Both the position numbers and the translations under genes were made by a program. A DNA stretch of 8,986 bases. It comes from Intrasporangiaceae bacterium. GTDB taxonomy: Bacteria; Actinomycetota; Actinomycetes; Actinomycetales; Dermatophilaceae. Shown piece by piece: positions 4,720 through 8,986 of the stretch (position 1 is its first letter; each line of letters starts with the position of its first letter). The stretch spans positions 1 through 8,986 of the forward strand of contig JAAYSB010000067.1 in the NCBI GenBank assembly GCA_012518475.1. Reading direction: 5' to 3'. The notes under the pieces were generated by a model. That model was not told the DNA's origin. It made no database searches and worked only from the letters and a program-made list of their open reading frames with translations.

Positions 4720-6480
4720 TCAGCGGCGACCGACGAACCACCGTCGAATGATCTCGATCCGCCCCTGAACCTGCTCAGAGGTCGCCTGTGGCACCTCGGG
4801 ACCACCGCAGGCGCGGCGGAGATCCAGGTGGATCGAGGCGTGGCTGGCACCGGTCTTGCGGGCGTAGGCGGCGACGAGTGCATTGAGCTCCTTGCGATGG
4901 GCCCGCAGGGCGCGGTGCGCGGCGACCGGTGCGGGGTCGGCTTTCCCCCCTCGCTGGGTCGACTTCGACTGTTTGGACTGGCGTTCGTGGAGCAGGGTCG
5001 CCACCTGGTCCGGCTCGAGCAGACCAGGCAGGCCGAGGTAGTCCTGCTCCTCCTCCGAACCAACCGCGGCGTGCAGGCCGAACTGCTTGGCGTCGAACAG
5101 GACATGGTCGAAGTGGGCGTCGGACTCGAGGGCCTCGAACTGCGCCTCGAGCTCGTCACTGGCACCCTCGCCCCGCTGCGCCTGATCGAGGAGCGACTCC
5201 TCCTCGGCCCACATGCTGACGACGTCGTCGGCCTGAGGGGTGCGGTCCAGCGCGTGGTCCCGCTCCTGCTCCATGGCGCCGGCGTGAGCGAGGATGACGG
5301 GCACACTCGGGAGGAAGACCGAGGCCGTCTCGCCTCGGCGGCGGGCCCGGACGAACCGGCCGACCGCCTGGGCGAAGAACAACGGGGTCGAGGTGCTCGT
5401 CGCATACACCCCGACGCAGAGTCGCGGGACGTCCACGCCCTCAGAGACCATGCGCACGGCGACCATCCAGCGCTGCCGGCCCTGTGCATACTCCTCGATC
5501 CGTTCCGAGGCACCGGCGTCGTCCGAGAGGACGACGGTCGGGTCCTCCCCGGTGAGCCGGTCAAGGATGCGTGCGTAGGCACGCGCCTGGGTCTGGTTCG
5601 AGGCGATGACGAGGCCGCCCGCGTCCTCGACGTGACGACGGACCTCGGTGAGCCGCTTGTCGGCCGCGGCGAGCACGGCTGGGATCCACTCGCCCTTGGG
5701 ATCGAGAGCGGTCCGCCAGGCCTGGGCCATCTGGTCCTTGGTCAGCTGCTCTCCGAGCCGGGCGGAGATCTCGTCGCCGGCGCGCGTGCGCCAGCGCATC
5801 GAGCCGCCGTAGGCGAGGAAGAGAACGGGGCGCACGACGCCGTCGGCGAGGGCATCTGCGTACCCGTAGGAGTAGTCCGAGGCGGACCGCAGGATCCCCT
5901 CGACGTCCATCTCGTAGCGGACGAACGGGATGGGGCTGGTGTCCGAGCGGAAGGGGGTGCCGGTCAGGGCGAGTCTGCGGGTGGCCGGCTCGAACGCGGT
6001 CCGGATGGCGTCGCCCCACGACTTGGCATCGCCGCCGTGGTGGATCTCGTCGAGGATGACGAATGTGCGGCTCTGCTCGGTCCGGTGACGGTGGAGATCC
6101 GGTCGGGAGGCGACCTGCGCATACGTCAGGGCGACACCGTCGTACTCACTGGACGTCGCTGCGACCGCGTTGGAGAAGCGGGGGTCGAGGTGGATACCGA
6201 CGCGGGCCGCTGCATCAGCCCACTGGGTCTTGAGGTGCTCGGTCGGCGCGACAACGGTCACCGCATCGATCTGACCGCGTCCGATGAGCTCGGCTGCCAC
6301 CCGCAGCGCGAACGTCGTCTTGCCGGCACCAGGGGTCGCCACGGCGAGGAAGTCGCGGTCCTCGGAGCGCAGGTAGAGGTCGAGTGCGGCAGCCTGCCAC
6401 GCCCGCAGAGCCCCGGCGGTACCCCACGCCGCCCGCTCCGGGAAGGCGGGTGAGAGATGGGAGGCAGCCGACGTAGACAT
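4720..6480 (-). CDS. DEAD/DEAH-box superfamily 2 helicase
   Basis: This 586-residue protein is an SF2 helicase/ATPase of the UvrB/type III restriction-subunit style (ResIII plus Helicase_C). Visible motifs in order are: Walker A TPGAGKT (49-55), PTEHLKTQW (motif Ia region, about 79-87), Walker B ILDEIH (142-147), motif III LTGTPFR (172-178), and motif VI QAVGRFVR (371-378), preceded by MVSEGVDVP (motif V, about 344-352). The C-terminal 200 residues are charged and have no domain I recognise. The substrate is probably a nucleic acid, but which one is unknown. No nuclease or methylase neighbour suggests a restriction system. I prefer the ATG at 6480 over the GTG at 6534, because the extra residues do not resemble the family and TACTGT lies 11-16 bases upstream of 6480. 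It lies downstream of the DUF3039 gene on the same strand, with a 157-base gap. Confidence 0.9.
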   Translation of the reverse strand: MSTSAASHLSPAFPERAAWGTAGALRAWQAAALDLYLRSEDRDFLAVATPGAGKTTFALRVAAELIGRGQIDAVTVVAPTEHLKTQWADAAARVGIHLDPRFSNAVAATSSEYDGVALTYAQVASRPDLHRHRTEQSRTFVILDEIHHGGDAKSWGDAIRTAFEPATRRLALTGTPFRSDTSPIPFVRYEMDVEGILRSASDYSYGYADALADGVVRPVLFLAYGGSMRWRTRAGDEISARLGEQLTKDQMAQAWRTALDPKGEWIPAVLAAADKRLTEVRRHVEDAGGLVIASNQTQARAYARILDRLTGEDPTVVLSDDAGASERIEEYAQGRQRWMVAVRMVSEGVDVPRLCVGVYATSTSTPLFFAQAVGRFVRARRRGETASVFLPSVPVILAHAGAMEQERDHALDRTPQADDVVSMWAEEESLLDQAQRGEGASDELEAQFEALESDAHFDHVLFDAKQFGLHAAVGSEEEQDYLGLPGLLEPDQVATLLHERQSKQSKSTQRGGKADPAPVAAHRALRAHRKELNALVAAYARKTGASHASIHLDLRRACGGPEVPQATSEQVQGRIEIIRRWFVGRR

Positions 6481-6490
6481 AGGAGCGACC

Positions 6491-6496
6491 ACAGTA
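6491..6496 (-). promoter_or_regulatory. Candidate -10 box for the DEAH helicase gene
   Basis: On the minus strand this reads TACTGT, a TANNNT match that ends 11 bases before the ATG at 6480. It would give an mRNA with almost no leader, in line with the missing Shine-Dalgarno. No good -35 was found. The rest of the gap at 6481-6637 holds no gene I can support, only a short imperfect repeat (CAGGCTCGA/CTGGCTCGA at 6539-6556). Confidence 0.3.
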
Positions 6497-6637
6497 GCCG
6501 GGCCGGCGGACAAAGCCACATCCGGACACGCCACTGGCCAGGCTCGACTGGCTCGAGGCGCTCAGGGGGGTGGCCTCAGACGATGAGTCGGACGGCCGTG
6601 TCGGGAGGTTCGGCCGGTCCCCCCGGACGTCGGACTA

Positions 6638-6958
6638 CTACTCCTCGCCGTCCTGCGGCGCGCGGAGGCCGTCGTAGATCTCCTTGCAGATCGGGCACAC
6701 CGGGAACCGGTCGGGGTTGCGACCGGGGACCCACACCTTGCCGCACAGGGCGATGACGGGCTCGCCGGTGACGGCGGACTCGACGATCTTCTCCTTGCGG
6801 ACGTAGTGGGCGAATCGCTCGTGATCGCCCGGTTCCCAGAGCTCCTCGTGCGCGTCGGTCTTCTCGCGTTCGAGGACGGAGGTCGAGGTTCCCGGCTCGC
6901 TCATCGGCTGCTGCTGCGGGTCGAAGGGTGGGTCCAGTGGGGTCTGGGATGCCTGCAT
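6638..6958 (-). CDS. DUF3039 protein, likely zinc-binding
   Basis: This small protein has 106 residues. Residues about 45-98 match the DUF3039 pattern: HYVRKEKIVESA, then EPVIALCGKVWVPGR, then FPVCPICKEIYDGL. Cys72, Cys88 and Cys91, with His46 or His51, could form a zinc site; this is inferred from the residue pattern. The N-terminal 40 residues are Pro/Gln/Glu-rich and probably flexible. The family is actinobacterial and its function is unknown. I choose the ATG at 6958, since TACAGT lies exactly 7-12 bases upstream, as expected for a leaderless transcript, and GGAG is adjacent. An internal ATG at 6904 has no ribosome-binding site but would keep the whole domain. Two stops in a row (TAG TAG) end the gene. 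It follows yqgE by 50 bases on the same strand and precedes the helicase. Confidence 0.88.
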   Translation of the reverse strand: MQASQTPLDPPFDPQQQPMSEPGTSTSVLEREKTDAHEELWEPGDHERFAHYVRKEKIVESAVTGEPVIALCGKVWVPGRNPDRFPVCPICKEIYDGLRAPQDGEE

Positions 6959-6964
6959 CGCTCC

Positions 6965-6970
6965 ACTGTA
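6965..6970 (-). promoter_or_regulatory. -10 box for a leaderless DUF3039 mRNA
   Basis: TACAGT on the minus strand lies at -12 to -7 relative to the ATG at 6958. This is the spacing expected if transcription begins at the A of the start codon. It is the clearest of the near-start TANNNT boxes in the window. The -35 region shows no strong match. Confidence 0.45.
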
Positions 6971-7008
6971 CGACCGGCTCGCCCCGGTCGTGCGGCAGTC
7001 TGCTCCGG

Positions 7009-7572
7009 TCAGTTCATCGTCGGGTCGGCCGGGAAGGTGGACACGAAGGCCAGCTCGTCGCGTTGCCGCCGCAGCACCTGCACCCACAGGTCCTTGGGCG
7101 CGTCGGTGAAGGCGTCGCGAGAGTCGGCGTCGACGACGAACCAGCTACCCGAGCGGATCTCGCCCTCGAGCTGTCCGGGAGTCCATCCCGCATACCCTGC
7201 GAAGATCCGTAGTCCACTGACCTCCGAGGCGATGAGCGGGGGCGGCGCGTCCAGATCGACGACACCGAGGCCGCCGAAGAGCTTGCGGATGCCCATCGGC
7301 GAGTCCGGCTCCTCGCCGGGCACCGAGACCAGACCGAGGGCGGAGTCGGTCTGGACCGGTCCCCCGTGGAAGACGGTGTCCGGTGCGGTCGCAAGAGCCT
7401 GCCAACCAGGGAGGATCGCGTCGACCTCGGCCTCGAGGGGTCGGTTGAGGACGACCCCTTGGGCGCCGTTGTCCCCGTGGTCGAGGATGAGGATGACGCT
7501 GCGGTGGAAGACGCCCTCCTCGATCTGAGGCGTCGCGACGAGCAGCCGTCCGATCAGTGACTGGCTGTCCAT
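7009..7572 (-). CDS. YqgE/AlgH family protein
   Basis: This 187-residue protein is a complete member of the YqgE/AlgH (DUF179) family, matching its usual length. Family signatures are all visible: SLIGRLLVATPQ (5-16), FHRSVILILDHGDNGAQGVVLNRP (22-45), HGGPV (69-73), and the C-terminal AGYAGWTPGQLEGEI followed by SW (125-144). The family is named after a regulator of alginate production in Pseudomonas, but its biochemical role is not settled, so no pathway is assigned. The start at 7572 matches the family N-terminus; the frame stays open further upstream to 7899, but that stretch is the antisense of the RNA helicase end and of a repeat, and has no family resemblance. The ATG is preceded by GGAG (too close to be ideal) and by CATGAT at -12 to -7, a weak leaderless -10. 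It lies between the RNA helicase and DUF3039 genes on the same strand. Confidence 0.95.
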   Translation of the reverse strand: MDSQSLIGRLLVATPQIEEGVFHRSVILILDHGDNGAQGVVLNRPLEAEVDAILPGWQALATAPDTVFHGGPVQTDSALGLVSVPGEEPDSPMGIRKLFGGLGVVDLDAPPPLIASEVSGLRIFAGYAGWTPGQLEGEIRSGSWFVVDADSRDAFTDAPKDLWVQVLRRQRDELAFVSTFPADPTMN

Positions 7573-7645
7573 GACTCCATCATGACAAACGCGCGCTGGG
7601 CGACACCGTCGACTGATGTTCTTTGCGAGTGGTCGGTGGTCCGTT

Positions 7646-7705
7646 GCCAGCGGTGCGCTGCTCAGCGGTGCGTCGCTCAGGGGTGCCTTGCGCAAGGGGG
7701 GCCCG
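7646..7705. repeat. 15-nt imperfect tandem repeat between the RNA helicase gene and yqgE
   Basis: Four 15-base units follow each other: GCCAGCGGTGCGCTG (7646-7660), CTCAGCGGTGCGTCG (7661-7675), CTCAGGGGTGCCTTG (7676-7690) and a worn copy, CGCAAGGGGGGCCCG (7691-7705). The core CAG(C/G)GGTGC is kept in the first three. The third and fourth units meet in a 12-base perfect palindrome, CCTTGCGCAAGG (7686-7697). The array starts three bases past the RNA helicase stop and fills nearly half of the 136-base gap before yqgE. Nothing else is recognised in that gap. Confidence 0.75.
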
Positions 7706-7708
7706 GGT

Positions 7709-8986
7709 TCAGCGGTCCCGTCGCGGAGCTCCCCGCTGGTGACGCGGAGGCCGGAACTCTCCCGAACGGGAGCCACGGCCGAAGCGGTTCGGCCCACCCC
7801 GCTGCGGTCGGCCACCGGGTCCCCGTCGGCCACGGCCCTTCGGCTCGAGGATCGCTGCCACGTCGTCCGCGACGGACTCACCCGAGGGGGTGCTTCCACC
7901 GGCTGCGTCGATGAGTGGGTCCCCCGGCTTGACCGTGACCGGCTCGAGATCCAGGCCGGCGGCCTCGATCATCCGCTGCATGGTGCGCCGTTGGTGCGGC
8001 AGGGCAAGGGTCACGACCGTCCCGAGCTCCCCGGCGCGTGCGGTCCGCCCGGAGCGGTGGAGATAGTCCTTGTGGTCTGCGGGCGGGTCGACCTGGAGCA
8101 CGAGCGAGACGTCGTCGACGTGGATACCACGCGCTGCGACATCGGTCGCGACGAGCACAGGGAGGTTGCCCTCCCGGAAGGCACCGAGCACGCGGTTGCG
8201 GACCGACTGGGTGAGCCCACCGTGCAGGGCCGCGGCCTTGACGCCGCGCTCCTGCAGCTCCCGCGCGACCCGGTCGGCGCCGAGCTTGGTCCGGACGAAG
8301 ACGACGGTGCGGCCGTCGCGGTTCGCCAGCTCGGCGGTGAGGGTCTTCTTGTCCTGCGGGTTGAGCAGGAAGACGAAGTGGCTCATCGTGTCGACCGCAG
8401 CCGCCACATCGTCGACGCCGTGCTCCACCGGTTCGGTGAGATAGGTGTCGACGATCTTGTCCACGCCGTTGTCGAGAGTCGCGCTGAAGAGCAGGCGCTG
8501 CCCCTCGCGCGGGATCTCGTCGAGCACGGCCGCGACCTCGGTCATGAAGCCCATGTCGGCCATGTGGTCGGCCTCATCGAGCACGGTGACCTCGACGTCC
8601 TCGAAACCCACCGCGCCACGCTCCCGAAGGTCGACGAGGCGGCCGGGGGTCGCGATGAGGACATCGACGCCGCGGTCGAGGGCATTGATCTGGCCGGTGT
8701 AGGACAGTCCACCGGCCACGAGGCGAGTGCGCAGGCCGGCAGCGACAGCCAGCGGCTCGAGGGCGTCGTTGACCTGCATGGCCAGCTCACGGGTCGGCAC
8801 GAGAATGATCGCCCGCGGTCGCTTGGGCTTCGACTTCTCCCCCATGAGACGGGTGAGGAGCGGCAGCCCGAAGCCGAGGGTCTTCCCCGAGCCGGTCTGG
8901 GCGCGGCCGAGAAGGTCCTTGCCTGCAAGGGCATCGGGAATCGTCGCCGTCTGGATCGCGAACGGCTCGGTGATGCCGTCACGGGC
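7709..8986 (-). CDS. DEAD-box ATP-dependent RNA helicase (RhlE-like), N-terminus cut by right edge
   Basis: The frame is open to the window edge, giving 425 visible residues; only some 15-30 N-terminal residues should be missing. Numbering from the edge, the motifs are: Q motif GITEPFAIQTATIPDAL (4-20), Walker A AQTGSGKT (29-36), PTRELA (64-69), DEAD (137-140, in LDEADHMADMGF), SAT (168-170), VATDVAARGIHVDDV (about 279-292), and motif VI HRSGRTAR (310-317). The core is followed by a linker and a basic, Gly/Arg-rich tail (383-425), which is typical of bacterial DEAD-box proteins that bind structured RNA. It probably unwinds RNA during ribosome assembly or mRNA turnover, including in the cold; the exact subfamily (RhlE, CsdA/DeaD or other) cannot be fixed by eye. 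yqgE follows on the same strand after a repeat-filled gap. The Met at 8845 is internal, not a start. Confidence 0.95.
   Translation of the reverse strand, partial: ARDGITEPFAIQTATIPDALAGKDLLGRAQTGSGKTLGFGLPLLTRLMGEKSKPKRPRAIILVPTRELAMQVNDALEPLAVAAGLRTRLVAGGLSYTGQINALDRGVDVLIATPGRLVDLRERGAVGFEDVEVTVLDEADHMADMGFMTEVAAVLDEIPREGQRLLFSATLDNGVDKIVDTYLTEPVEHGVDDVAAAVDTMSHFVFLLNPQDKKTLTAELANRDGRTVVFVRTKLGADRVARELQERGVKAAALHGGLTQSVRNRVLGAFREGNLPVLVATDVAARGIHVDDVSLVLQVDPPADHKDYLHRSGRTARAGELGTVVTLALPHQRRTMQRMIEAAGLDLEPVTVKPGDPLIDAAGGSTPSGESVADDVAAILEPKGRGRRGPGGRPQRGGPNRFGRGSRSGEFRPPRHQRGAPRRDR

Noticed and set aside
4390..6453. 687-codon open frame on the plus strand opposite the DEAH helicase
   Set aside because: The minus strand carries a full set of SF2 helicase motifs. 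The plus-strand product has low-complexity Gly/Arg/Leu/Val composition with no domain pattern, as expected for the antisense of a GC-rich gene.
6541..6556. Short direct repeat (CAGGCTCGA/CTGGCTCGA) upstream of the helicase
   Set aside because: The two copies are nine bases and imperfect, with no symmetry or spacing that suggests a site. It is compatible with chance in GC-rich DNA.
7573..7899. N-terminal extension of yqgE by 109 residues
   Set aside because: The added part is antisense-like sequence over the RNA helicase tail plus the 15-nt repeat, with no family resemblance. YqgE proteins normally start at the M-x-x-x-S-L-x-G-x-L-L position found at 7572.
1..8986. CRISPR array, tRNA, rRNA, insertion sequence or phage attachment site
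   Set aside because: No regularly spaced repeats with unique spacers, no cloverleaf-like sequence, and no transposase or integrase motifs were seen on either strand. The two tandem repeats have no spacers.

Overview
The window is very GC-rich, and most of its six frames stay open. It carries typical actinobacterial families: a DUF2510 protein, a DUF3039 protein, ESX/type VII-like proteins, and an HPPD paired with an AsnC-type regulator. Several starts lack a Shine-Dalgarno but have a TANNNT-like box just upstream. Together these point to a high-GC Gram-positive actinobacterium. My guess is the Micrococcales (an Intrasporangiaceae-like genome), but the genus cannot be fixed by eye.

Layout from left to right. 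Positions 1-285 (minus) hold the N-terminus of a DUF2510 protein that runs off the left edge. Its ribosome-binding site lies inside a strong hairpin (286-317). Positions 358-1602 (minus) are hppD, 4-hydroxyphenylpyruvate dioxygenase. An Lrp/AsnC regulator (1707-2195, plus) diverges from it across a short region that holds repeated GCAAC/GTTGC half-sites. Positions 2281-4611 (minus) hold four closely spaced genes read right to left: an EspC-like protein, a WXG100-like protein with a long hydrophobic C-terminus, an acidic coiled-coil protein and a three-helix membrane protein. This looks like a type VII (ESX) secretion substrate cassette, and no secretion ATPase or channel gene is visible. The starts of its first and third genes sit behind unusual structures: stacked dyads at 4614-4662 and a perfect 19-bp tandem duplication at 3160-3197.

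The right half (4720-8986, all minus) is housekeeping in character: a DEAH-type superfamily 2 helicase, a small DUF3039 protein with a likely zinc site, a YqgE/AlgH protein, and a DEAD-box RNA helicase missing only its extreme N-terminus at the right edge. A 15-nt imperfect tandem repeat separates the RNA helicase from yqgE.

How the genes may work together: HPPD and the AsnC-type protein form a plausible tyrosine-catabolism enzyme and regulator pair. The four-gene cassette is probably co-transcribed and acts at the cell envelope. It is the least understood part of the window and the best candidate for an undescribed system. The helicases, DUF3039 and YqgE are probably core genes. All functional calls rest on motif recognition by eye; no database search was made.
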